Source: Raffaelea ambrosiae
Taxonomy: Eukaryota > Ascomycota > Sordariomycetes > Ophiostomatales > Ophiostomataceae
Assembly (NCBI GenBank): GCA_002778195.1
Contig: PCDI01000003.1
Coordinates: 930,001 to 994,000 of the forward strand
DNA: 64,000 bases
Direction: 5' to 3'
Both the position numbers and the translations under genes were made by a program. Within the stretch, counting starts at the first letter, position 1. Each line of letters opens with the position of its first letter. This document shows positions 47,191 through 58,554 of this stretch, in pieces. A model generated the notes under the pieces. That model saw nothing but the letters and a program-made list of their open reading frames with translations, searched no databases and was not told where the DNA came from.

Positions 47191-50100
47191 TCAGTCTCGT
47201 AGATGACCCCAGCGGCCACCCCCCTGTTGAGGATTGAAATATGTCATCCCTGGCAAAGGAGCCAGGTTTGACGCGCCGTTGCCGCCAGCACCGCCTGCAG
47301 CACCGCCTACCCCAGCACCACCCACAGGGTAGAAATGGCCATAGGACGGGTCAAAGTTGCTGCCACCCACCCCCGGGCTGTTGCCCCGACTGACCGACGA
47401 GCTGCGACCATTGCCACCTCCTCCTCCAGTGCTGCTGCCGCCACCACCACCTCCGCCAATTGGCCCGACCGTCCCGGCCCGGCTCATAACGGTCCGTGGA
47501 CTCATCATGCCGAGCCGCGGACTACGCGGCACGCTCTGGGCACGCGTCTCGCGACGGCCGTTCTTCAGCACACGCAGCTCCTCGCGTGTCCACTCGAGAT
47601 CCCGCTCGCGCTCCAGCAGCATCGCATTCATCTCCTCCCACTGCCGCCGGTACTGCTCAGCCTCGCTGCGCAGGTTCATCTCGTGAATGTTCTTGAGGTT
47701 CTCAGAGGCGAGCCGGTCGGCCTCCTTGACGCGCGCCGTGAGATCGCGGTTGTCGCTGCTCAGGTCCGCTGCCGCGTTGGATGCGTCCTGGTACGCCTGC
47801 CGCGCGTATGCCAGGTCCGTCTCGGCGCTGTTGATCTTGCGCTCGAGCGTGGCCTGCTTCTGCACGGCGGCCTGCGCTTCCTCCTGGGCTGCTGCCAGCA
47901 GCCGGGCGGTTTCGGCTGCTGCGTCGGACGACGGGTTGCTCTTCATCGCCTCGTGCGCGTCGGCGAGTTTCTTCTCGAGCGAGATTTTTTGGGTCTTGAG
48001 CTCCGCAATCGTCGCGTCCCGCGCCGCCAGCTTGTCTTTCGCCGTTTCGGCCTCCTTGGTGGCCTTGTCGCGCTCCACCTCGAACACGCCGCGATCCTTG
48101 ACCGCGTCCAGCAGCTTGCGCTGGCACTCGACAATCGTGGCCGTGCTGTCCTTGACCAGCTTGTCCAGGGTGTGCACGCGCTCGGCGAGCGTGGTCTCGA
48201 GGCTTTCTTTTTCTTGAAGCTGCGTCTCCAGCGTCGTAGTTTTGAGCGCCAGGGCCTCGAGCTGGGCCAGCGAGATCGTTACTGTCTCGCCATCAACCTG
48301 GACGGGGCCGCCCAGAGCTGCCTTGATGGTGCTGTTCACGCGAACCGGCTTCTCAGCCGCAATTGGGGTCGTTGAGTCCTCGATGCGAGTCCGCTTGGCT
48401 GCCTCTCCATCTTGTTCATCGTCATCCTAGCACATTAAATTAGTCACAGTTCAGGACAGGCAATAAATAGTTATGAGTTCGAAAAAAAAACAAAAAAAAA
48501 CAAAAAACAAAAACATCACATACCAGCTGCCGCTTGCGCGAATTGGACGAGCCATCATGCGCAGTGGGTGCATTTGTGGGCATCTCTTGGCTCGCCTGAG
48601 GGCGGGTGCTGCCGGATGAGTGAAGATAGATGTCGAAGACACTGTCTGGAATGGGCATTCCCTTCCAGTCGAGTTCTTTCGTGGGATCCTTGAACATCTT
48701 TGCAAATGCTTCCGCCGCCAGATGGGGCTTGGTTGGGACTTCATCAAAGTACGTCTCCTGGAAGTAGCTCAGACAAGTGACCGTGCAGAGAACGAGAGCA
48801 TTCTTGCGTTCCAGATCGTCAGTCACGGGGAGGTCCCGCAAGTCGATGTGCTCCAGCGCGAACGCGGTGACCAGCTGCAATACCAGAGGCTTGGGCAGTC
48901 CGTCTTCGTTGCGGGCACCCGAATGCCGCGACAGATCGACATAGTGCTGGACGAGGCCAGATGTCCGACCGGTGTGATCGAAGCCGATCACAATGTCGAT
49001 ATCCTGTGGCAGGCTGTCTGCCGGTGACTTTGTGTCGCTGAGTATGACTGACAGCAGATGGCCGTTGTGGCCGCTGTTGAGTTCAGATCCAGTCTTGTCG
49101 AGCCGCTGGCAGGGGAGGTTGAGCACGGAAACAATCGCCTCCAAGTAGTTCAGGATCAGGTCGTTGCGTGCCAGAATCAGAACCTTCTTTGCTTGGGTCG
49201 AGATAGCCTCGAGAAATTCGTGGACAAACAAGTACTTGCAGTTCGTGTTGACCGCGTGCTTCATAGCGACCTCGGTTTCCATGGGTGGAAGACTGTCCCA
49301 AAAGGGAGGGAGATCGGAGAGATCCAGGAGCTTCAGAAGCAGATCGTCGATCTTGGCAACCATTTTGGCGCTCGGGATCTCATACACGTCCCGAGTAAAG
49401 ACCTGACTGTACTCCTTGATCGTCTTCTGGTTCTCAGGCTCCATGACCAGGTCAATATAGCGTTGTCTCGAGTTCGAAGCTAGCGGTAAGGTGACAATGT
49501 ACTCGTGGGTGTACGAATTTGGATTTGAAGGGGACAGCAGCAGTTTCTCGTCGTCGTCCTCCACGTCAGACGAGTGGTGGACCTCTGGTCCTTCTTCTTC
49601 TTCTGTGGCCATCGGTGATGGGGCTTCTTCAGCCGGCTGCTCGATCTCCTCAGCCACCTCAGATGACGGCGGTGATGTAGCGTGTACGGGAGCCTCCAAA
49701 GAGAGTGCCGACGGTGCAATGGTAGTTTGCCCATTGCCCTCTTCCGCTGTAACCTCGTCGAAAGGCTGCTCAGAGCCAGGGGGCGGGTGGGCAAACATGT
49801 CATCTCCCGCGGACAGATCATCGCGGTCGTGCAGGTCATGTGGTTCAACGGCCGCGTCCGCATCTTGCTGCATATCCGTATCTGGTTCAGGCAAGAGAGC
49901 CGCCGTGTCAATGGTGGCAGGGCCTGCATCGGGGAAGTCTTGCTCGTCCGGCTGCGGTTGCACAGCCTCGGCTCCAGTAGTCATACTATCGGCATGTGAA
50001 GTGGTGGGCACAACGGTAGGTGCAGGTTCTTGTGGACCATCGTGAGGGTTCGTGGCTGTAAGCACTGGTGCATTGGCGTGCAATTCAGCCTCATATTGAT

Positions 50101-52249
50101 CTATATCAATACCTTCTCGCATGATCCTCTCCACCTCGGCCGCAATTTCGGGGGTGGCCCCAAGGTCCATGCTGTCACCGTAAGCTTCTAGCCGAGTTTC
50201 GTTGAGAATATCAACAGCGGATCTCCGCTTGCCGGGTTCGTCAGAATCCATAATAATAGAGGAGCTGATCGAGCTGAGTTGACCCGAGAGTTGAGAAGGC
50301 GTGCTTGGACGCTGTACGGATTCAAGGGACAAAGGCTTAAAGCGTAGACCTTTGGGACGGCCGTTCTTGGCTCCAAGGGAACGGGAACGAGAACGGGAAT
50401 GTGATGCACTCGGGCTGCTGTCCAGACCTTCTTCTTCTATATCGTCCTCGTTCTCGTCGGGGTCAAGGCTGAACTCGGGAGAAAAGAGGACGCGGTTGGC
50501 GTGCAAAACCTCGGCAAGCTGTGCTGAGGGCAGGATGGTCTCTGTGCGAACAGGTCGTGTAGAATCTGGGATGATAGAATGACTGCCGCTGACACGGTCA
50601 GGAGTAGCTGGTTTTGAAACTACTGTCCCTTGCGAGCCTATATCAGACAAAAGATCTGGGTCAGGTTGTGTCAAGAAGCCGACCTGCCCACTGCTTTCGT
50701 CGGAAGCACAAGGCTGTGAATTGGTATTTTCGTCTTCTGCGTGGTTCTCTTGACCCTGGGTTTCTGGGTGCTCGTCCCGGACCGGGTCCCAGGGAAGAGC
50801 TGTTTGGGAATCACGGGGCCCTGAGTGAGGCTGAGAATTCCAGTCGACGGAATCTCTGAGGTTCTTGTCTGGATGAGCCGCCGATGCGATCTCTTCGCTA
50901 TTCTGGCTGCCCTCGGGTTGATGAGAAGGGATGTCGGCCTGTACAGAGGGAGCACCTGGGGCAAGAGGAGCAGATTCGTTGGAGCTTCCTGTTGCTGTGG
51001 GGAGTTGGGATGGGGTCGATGGGGACAAAGCTGAGACGGGTACGACCGAATCGCCCTCGGAGTCGGGTATTGTGTGCTGAGAAGCTAGCTCGTTGCTCGA
51101 CTGCGAGATAGCGGCAGCGGCAATGGCGCTCGCTGAGGATTGGCTCCAAACCTGGGTCTGGGCCGGGTTTTGGTGCTGGCCCTGGGCCTGGTGCTGGGAC
51201 TGGGACTGGGACTGGGACTGAGATGCCAGCTGAGAGAAGCGCGTGTAATCGTTCGGGTCAAAGTCGGAGCCGGGGTTCAGCTCCACAACAAATGACTGGA
51301 AGCCGCCGTCGACCTCTCCAGGATCAGGTTCCGAGCTTTCCGTGCTAGGTTCTCGGCTGCTGACCTGGGAGGAGAGCAAGGCTGGCTTGTAGGGCTGATG
51401 GGGCCGCTTCGGGGATGGTTCGGCGGCTTCGCTGTCCTCGGAAGCAGCAAAGTTGCGCTTTCTGGTGGCAGGGACAGGAGGCCTGTCGTCGCTGCTCGTG
51501 TTGTTCGTGCTGGTTGATCTAGCTGTGCTGGCTGTGCTGGCTGTGCTGGCTGTGCTGGCTGTGCTGGCTGTGCTGGCTGCGCTGGCTGTGCTGGCTGTGC
51601 TGGCTGTGCTGGCTGTGCTGGCTGTGCTGGCTGTGCTGGCTGCGCTGGCTGCGCTGGCTGCGCTGGCTGTGCTAGTTATGCTATCTGTGGTCTTGCTGGA
51701 TTTTCGTGCCTTAGCAGCTTTCCATGCTCTCACAGCGACAATGCTTGCGTCTCGGGCCGGGATCTAGACGGGTGTTAGTGGAGAGCCGAAAGAAGGGCCG
51801 AAGGGAGAGGGAGCAAGGCATAGAGGCAGAAGAAGCGGACGCCTCTAGAAAACCAAAAGAAACGTAGGAAACGCGATACCAAACACGCAAAGTGCAGAGG
51901 CAAGAAGCAAGAGAACAAGAAAGGAAAGACCCACCCAGGTCGGAGGGTATGATTCCCCTGTTTCGGGATTGTCGGCCCAGTCGACTTTGTACAGGCGGCG
52001 GCGATTTTTGAACCGCTCGCCTATGATGTCCTTAATAGCATACCACGGGCCGCTGCTATCGTCGTGGACGCTGCTGGTGCTGGTGCTGTTGTTGGTGGAA
52101 GCGCTGTTTGGGTCGGGTTCGCTGGAAGAGGCCAAAAGAGCGTTGTGCTTTTGCCGAAGCTTCTGGCGGGAAGCTGACTTCCGCGGCGGTCGGAGAGGAG
52201 GGATCGAGGAGTCTTGCGAAGAAGAAGAGCGCTGAGTAGACCTAGGCAT
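47191..52249 (-). CDS. Chromodomain protein with Hda2/Hda3-like domain and C-terminal coiled coil
   Basis: Predicted subunit of a class II histone deacetylase complex acting in heterochromatin. Exons: complement of 51935-52249, 48524-51763 and 47191-48426, both joins in phase 0, giving 1,596 residues. The first exon ends inside a chromodomain (WYAIKDIIGER, RRRLYKVDWAD, then PTW joined to IPARDAS). A long disordered Ser/Gln/Glu-rich middle follows, including an Ala-Ser-Thr minisatellite. From about 49520 to 48590 is a folded region (HEYIVTLPLASNSRQRYIDL, KYLFVHEFLEAI, KVLILARNDLILNYLEAIV, DIVIGFDHTGRTSGLVQHYV) matching the helicase-like Hda2/Hda3 domain. The last exon is a coiled coil of about 300 residues with a Gly-rich end. 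Neurospora CDP-2 of the HCHC silencing complex is a possible counterpart, but that assignment is an inference. The first donor is GTGGGT. Confidence 0.88.
51521..51672 (-). repeat. 9-bp minisatellite coding Ala-Ser-Thr
   Basis: About 17 tandem units of the type GCTGTGCTG (plus strand), some with GCG in place of GTG, so the coding strand reads Ala-Ser-Thr or Ala-Ser-Ala repeats just after the chromodomain. Confidence 0.9.
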
Positions 52250-54784
52250 TGATCGGAGTGCTGCGGGAGCGGCTCAGGCGTGCTGGGGCGAGTGGTTGTA
52301 GGTGGTGGAGGATCAACTTTTCCCAGTGTTGTTGAAAGGAGGGAAAAGGCGTTGGGAAAACTGGGCACGCGCGCACGAGGCGACGAGCCCAGACGGCGGA
52401 GAAAATGCGCTTCTCGTGAGCTGCCCGTCCGGAGGAGACGCGCAGACGAGAGCTCGGCCGGGATACAAAGGAAAGGCAGAGAGGCCGGCGGGTCGGACAG
52501 CGAGCAGGCTTGCGCGCGTTGGTGCCAGAGAAAAGTGAACAAGGACGTGTTGAAGATAGCGAGATCAGGCGCGATGGACGCTAATCCCGACCCGGTAGTA
52601 ACGTGGACGTGAGCTATGACTAAGCCTACAGCTGGGTGCTTGAAGTGTTTGTTACAAGCGAGTTTGCTGTCTGGCGTCAACTGAGATCTGGTTGTTGTTT
52701 TTATTTTTCTTTCTTTCTTTCTTTTTTTTTTTCGTGATGCGATGTCGAAGTCTGCTTTTTGCTTTCTCGTATTTGAAGCTGGGTTCCTTGAGGGGTTGCT
52801 GGTGCATATGCCTGCAGCGGCAGTAATTGTGGCTGCGATGAAAAGCTAAATTGGAGAAGTAGTGGAGACGGGTTGGATCGATAAATGAGAGACGAGTAAA
52901 AAAGAGAAATTGAAAGGATAAATGAAGCCGGCAGGAGAAAACAGCTTTTGTAGAAGAGCGAAAGCGACAGGCAGCAAGCAGTGGAGGGGAGAGAAGCTCA
53001 ATGGCAAAAGAGGCATTCGGATTTGTGCCTTTTACACGGGATCGTCATTTTTTCCCTAAGAAAGAAAATGGCTATTCACTACAAGTGACAAAAGGGGAAG
53101 GAACCTCAGCGAGTCCTGCCTCCCTATTGAGAAAAAACAGGGCGGCCTCGTTACACAATAGTGCAAAAGTGCCACAAACAGCGAAGAGAGGCCACAAAAC
53201 GGACACAAGGACTCATAGGCAATCTGGCTGAGGCACCGATTAACTATGTTGCCATTCATGCTATCGGCATTGAATGACAGCTTGCAGGCCTTTGCAGGCC
53301 GGAAATATGGGGCCTGGTGGTCAGATGTCGTTGTCTCGTTTGCATGCCTTTTTCGGGGCTGCTGAGGACTCGATGAGTTCTCTGATTTACTTAAAGGCAA
53401 ACAAACCGATGATGTCAGTTCGTCAAACTGCAGTCTCGGAGTGGACCAGCTGGACCGTGCCCAGCGAGCCTGTCTGAGCTGCCTGGCGGATCAGGACGCT
53501 CTGGGCCGGGTTGGGCAGACAGATGATGCGAAGACAGCTTGGATGGCTTTGTGCCGCCTGGCACCCTTGATACAGAAATGCACCCTCGATTTGGAGCACG
53601 GGAGAGAAGACAAAGAACGAAACCAAGAAAAACTGCAAAACAACTCGAATAACGGAATCTTCATTCTCCTGTCGTCTGCGAGTGAGTACATGGGGAAAGG
53701 GGGCTCTGTGATCAGCGCCGAACGATCCTTGTCCAGGTCAGCTCTGCCATTAGTGCCGGAGACAGCTCAGCTTTTTTGTGCGTGATGAGACTCGCCTAAC
53801 GTGCATCCGCAGTTCGCTCTCATCCCCGTCCAATCCTCGGTGAGCGGAAACATCGTGCAGTGAGAAACCGATGCCGTTGACAGGGTGCCTTCCGGGAGGG
53901 TTGCATCCTCCAAATGTCACCAACAGGCATTGGACGCAGTTGTGTGGGGTGCAATGCGGAAGATGACAGTGGGAAGGACAATGAACGGTACCTTGCTGCA
54001 GCTTATTTTCATACTTCACACAAAATCAAGGGCGAAGGTTGAAACACGGCTGGACCTATGGCCTGTGACGACGCAAACACGTTCTGTTATCGCGCATCCA
54101 CATGCCATACAAAGATAAAGAAAAGTAAAAAAAAGCAACAACAAGCCCGCTGGTGCCCCCCTAGTCAAGGGCGATCTCATGCAGCGACCGTGCTGAGGGT
54201 GCCGACAGCCAGAACCCGCCTAAATTGGTATGGGGCGTGTGCTGGCTCTAGCCCAAAGCTCCGAGTTCAAATGCTGTCCGCCAGTCTCAACCTGGTGAAC
54301 CTGGCAATGGACCCAGGTTTCTGAGCAAGTCGACTTCCTATCTCGGCGAATCTGCCCCCGTCGTTCGTCTGTCCATGGTTCTGCTTTCTGCTGCGCTCGT
54401 GGCTGGCGTTGGTGTTGGTCTGGCCGCGGACACGCCATACTAGTGAGCTGGTGCGGTGTAAGATCCTCGCACTTGTGTGCCCGCGCGCGCTCGCTGGAGG
54501 AGCCCGCTTCCGCACTTTTGGGAGAAGGGACGGTGGAAAGAGGAGAAATGGCGGAGGAGGTGGAGTTGATGCTGGGGCCGGGCTCGAGGGAGCTCGATGG
54601 CGGCAAACGATCCGATCAGCACGACGACTTCCTATATAGCCGCGATGGTGCCCTCGAAGCTGCGTCGCCGCCACCGGGCCCCAAGCTGAGAGCCCGCGGT
54701 GCTGCCCACGGTGCCCTGACGATCGCTGCCTTCTTCCTTCTGCTTGTTCTGTCTTTTGCAGTCCTGCTGGTGCCTCTGCTCGCC
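52250..54784. other. Divergent spacer
   Basis: About 2.5 kb between the head-to-head chromodomain and sphingomyelinase-like genes; it should contain both promoters. The frame upstream of 54785 is open back to 54443 and would add a hydrophobic segment ending CTTTTGCAG, more likely a 5' UTR intron end than coding. Nothing else was recognised. Confidence 0.5.
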
Positions 54785-57195
54785 ATGAAGCGCTTTGCCT
54801 TCTTTGCTGTGGCTGCCCAGTCCAGTGTGGCTGCTGCGAGCACCAATTGCCGCACCCGCACCACCACGACCAACATTGCCACTGGCATCCCGGGTGTGAC
54901 GTCGTTTGTGGTGCCGACTGCCTTCCCGACCTCGGTGTACTCGAGCTACTATGGTAGGCGGCCTGTTGAAGAGAGATGTGGGAGAGAGAGGGAGTGTGTC
55001 TGGGGGCGAGAGAGCAGGAGAGTATTGTGACATTCAAGCAGAGCAAGAACTAACACGCCACAGTCAAGCCGGACCCGAGCGTGGAGCCCCAGCCGGCCGT
55101 ATACGATCCTATCCTGAATATCACGTACCCGCTGAACCTCACCAATCCGGACACCATCCCCCAGGGCAACCCTGACCCTATTCTGTTTCCGGAGGCCCTG
55201 GCCAACCTCACTGATGCCAGTACTGAGGCCGTGGTTGCTGCTGCCACTACGCAGATCCTGGACATCATCAACGCCGACAGCAGCACCGGCCTGTCGTCCA
55301 ACTGCACCCGCTGTGTGGCTGCCCTGTCGATTGGCCAGGTCGTGGCCCGCCTGGCTCCCGAGGCCCTGCCTGCTGCCATGATCGCCCTCTGCAAGGCCAC
55401 CCAGTTCTCGTCGAACTCGACGTGCGAGCAGACCTATGCTGCCGAGAACTTTGGCGCCGCGTGGGCCCAGATATTGTCCAAGGCCGACGTTGCGGGCCTC
55501 GACGGACGCTACATCTGTGCCTCGCTGAGCACTACCTTCTGCTCGAACCCGCCCGTCCAGCCTGTCGAGGCGGTATTCCCCAAATCCAAGCCGGTGAATG
55601 CGGCGGCTCCGAAGCGCAGCGGCAAGCGTGTCAAGGTCCTGCACATGTCTGACGTGCATCTTGGTACGTAAGGTGGAGCGACAGAAAATGACAGAAGAGT
55701 GAAGAGAAGAGAGAGACGAGACAGCAGATATGCCCGAAGGAAGGACCAGAAGAATGAACGAACACAGACTAACCTATAAGACGCTCGCTACGCTATCGGA
55801 AGCGAGGCCAACTGCACGAGTGGCCTCTGCTGCCGCCCGTCCACCAGCGCCACTGGCGCCATTGACATCACGGTGCCCGCACCGCTGTACGGCTACTATA
55901 GGTGTGACTCGCCGTACTTCCTGGCTCTAGCAGCCATGCAGGCCATCGGCCCGCTGACGGGCACGTCGCTAGACGAGCCACCGGCCTTCTCCGTCTACAC
56001 CGGCGATCTTGTCGCCCACGACCCGCAGAACGAGTTGTCCCACGAGTACGTCGAATACGTCGAGGCTTCGCTCTGGCAAATATTCAAATCGTACATTGGC
56101 GGTCCCATCTACTGTGCTCTAGGTGTAAGTGCAGACCTCTCTCTTTTTCGACAGCGGGTTAACGTTGTCTGACTCTTGACTTTTTTTATCGCCCTCCAGA
56201 ACCACGACACCGCCCCAAGCAACCTGGATGCACCTCACGGCATTGACAACAACGGCCCGCTCGGCCAGCAGTTCTCGTGGAACTACGACCACATATCCAA
56301 GCTGTGGGAGCACTATGGCTGGGTGGATCAGGAGGCGGCATCCGAGGCGGCCCTGCACTACGGCGGTTACTCGATTGTCAACCCACACGGCGTGCGCATC
56401 ATCACAATCAACACCGACTTCTACTACAAGTCCAACTACTACGCCTTTGTGCATACTGAGGACCCGGATTACTCGGGCATCTTTTCCTTCCTCATCCAGG
56501 AGCTGCAGAAGGCCGAAGACGCCGGCCAGCGCGTCTGGATTGTCGGCCACGTGCTGACGGGCTGGGACGGCACCAACCCCATGCCCAACAGCGTCGACCT
56601 GTTTTACCAGATCATCGACCGCTATTCGCCACACGTCATCGCCAATGTCGTCTTTGGCCACACCCACGAGGACCAGGCTTTGATCTACTACAGCAACAAC
56701 GGCACCGTCCAGAGCGCCGAAACGGCCATTGCCAGCGCCTGGATCGGGCCCTCCATCACGCCCCTGACGAACCTCAACTCGGGCTTCCGTCTGTACGAGG
56801 TCGACACCGGTTCCTGGGAGGTCTTTGACGCGTATACCTTCTATGCCGACGTCAATAGCTTTGGCAGCCTCAACGGCACCGGCCCCGTCTTCGAATTTGA
56901 ATACTCGACTCGCCAGGCATACGGTGCGGCCGCGGGGTGGCCGGCGAGTGAGCCGCTCAACGCCACGTTCTGGCACCGCGTCACCGAGGCCATGGAGGCC
57001 GACAAGACGAACAAACTGGTCAGCCAGTTCAACACATACCAGGGCAAGAGCAGCGTCAGGAGCCCCAACTGCACCAGCGACGCATGCGCGGCGGCCAAGG
57101 TGTGCTACATGCGTAGCGGCAGCGTGGGTTTGGGCCGCCAGTGCCCGCAGGGCTTTGGCAGCGTGCAGAGCTCCTACACGGGTGAGAACTTTTAA
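54785..57195 (+). CDS. Secreted acid-sphingomyelinase-like phosphodiesterase
   Basis: Predicted zinc metallophosphoesterase cleaving sphingomyelin or related phosphodiesters outside the cell or in the vacuole. Exons 54785-54953, 55064-55663, 55781-56124 and 56200-57195 give 702 residues. The N-terminus (MKRFAFFAVAA) suits a short signal peptide. A saposin-B-like segment with paired cysteines (CTRCVAALS to CASLSTTFC) is at about 55303-55551. Metal-binding motifs in order are DVH (55651-55659, just before an intron), GDLVAHD (56002), GNHD across the third intron, GHVLTGWDG (56545) and GHTHED (56656). C-terminal cysteines follow. The many Asn-X-Ser/Thr sites fit a glycoprotein. The second acceptor (AAG at 55780) is weak, but the joined DARYAIGSEANCTSGLCC matches the family. 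Substrate not provable from sequence. Confidence 0.92.
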
Positions 57196-58554
57196 GAAGC
57201 TTGGAAGAGAGCTAGCTTTTTTTGAATAGATGCAGGGAGACAGAAAAAGAAAGACGCCTCGGCAGAAAGAGGGTACCTGTTGCTGCAATAAGAGCGTATT
57301 TGGGAGAAGGCGTTAAAGCGGTGTGTCCGGTGGCAGTGAGCATATGACAGTGGCGTCGAGGGTGGCGACGAGCATGCAAAGGTTTTGTGTAGGGGAGAAA
57401 TGTGTTGTTGGCTGGCGTGCCTGATACGTAGACGCCGGTATTAATGAAACGACAAGTACGAACGACGAATGGAGATGCCTGTTTGTGCAGTGGTAGTGAA
57501 TTATGCCCTCCCAAGGTGCACATTTTGGGGGCGAAGCGCTTAGTCACTGGCGAAACAGACATCTGCTTTCAGGGCACTTGCGTGCGTCTCAGCTCGTTCA
57601 GCACACACTCACAGTCAGCTGACTTTGCGCTCACACCTTGTGCGATGCAGGACATTTGGGATTCACCTGGTCCTCAGACACTAGGTGTTTGTACATCCAC
57701 TTCTGCTTTTGTTTGCTAGGCTCGTTTCCAGTTAGTTATTTTTTCCGTCTCCCCTTTCTCCCCGAGCACATCGTGGGATTGCAGCAGCGCAGTCCGTCCA
57801 AATCTCGGCGCCGCCCCCCCCCAGCACTTCACTGCCAAGCTCACTGTAACCATCCTGGACTTTAGCGTGCATTCCCCACTGTACCCATGCAAGGCAAATC
57901 GATAACAGTGGTGCACCCCCGCTAAACCAAAACTGGTGCGAAGAAAGCATAAGGGCAGAAGAGAAAAAAAAAGAAGGAAAAAAAAAAGAGACATCCAGAG
58001 AACCCGCAAAGACTTTACCGCCCTCGACTTCACATCCTTACCACTTTGCCGGCCACGCACCCCTCCTGCTCACCTACACACGTCTTTCGTCTCTGTTAGC
58101 GCCCGATCCTGGGTCGCCTGGTGCCTCCGCGAGAACTGAGCAGCCTCCAGTGTCAGCATCAGAAACTGCAGGGCCGGCCAAGCATTCCGTGTCGTCATTT
58201 CGTCGTCGCTCGCCTCAGCCCGATCCCTCTTTGCGCCCTGTGCACGCCTGCGCCGATATCGACACACAAGGCACAGCAATATCCGAGAATCCTTACATCT
58301 GCCCTTTGGCCGCCGGCTGGGTTTGCACAAAGAGCCTGCCTGTGCGGCCACGCGACCTGTCTGCTCTGTGGTCTGAAGAAGCTGCGATCGTGTCTTTCAG
58401 GCGGCCAACAATCTGCGCGTACTCCGGCTAGCTTGAGCCTCTCTCGTGGTGAAACGAGAATACACCAGGGCCTCATATGGTGCAGGACCATGCTTCCATA
58501 ACCACACGCCTCAACCATAGCCTGCTGTTGGGCCCCCAACAAGGCGTGAGGAAC
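57196..58554. other. Spacer before the SUMO protease gene
   Basis: About 1.4 kb with the 3' UTR of the phosphodiesterase gene and the promoter of the next one, both on the plus strand. No repeat or RNA gene recognised; open frames at 58070-58542 are composition-driven. Confidence 0.5.

Noticed and set aside
47335..48375. 346-codon plus-strand frame opposite the coiled-coil exon
   Set aside because: Antisense shadow of the last exon of the chromodomain gene.
54443..54784. N-terminal extension of the sphingomyelinase-like protein with a hydrophobic segment
   Set aside because: The stretch ends CTTTTGCAG, looking like an intron end, and the ATG at 54785 gives a normal secretory start.
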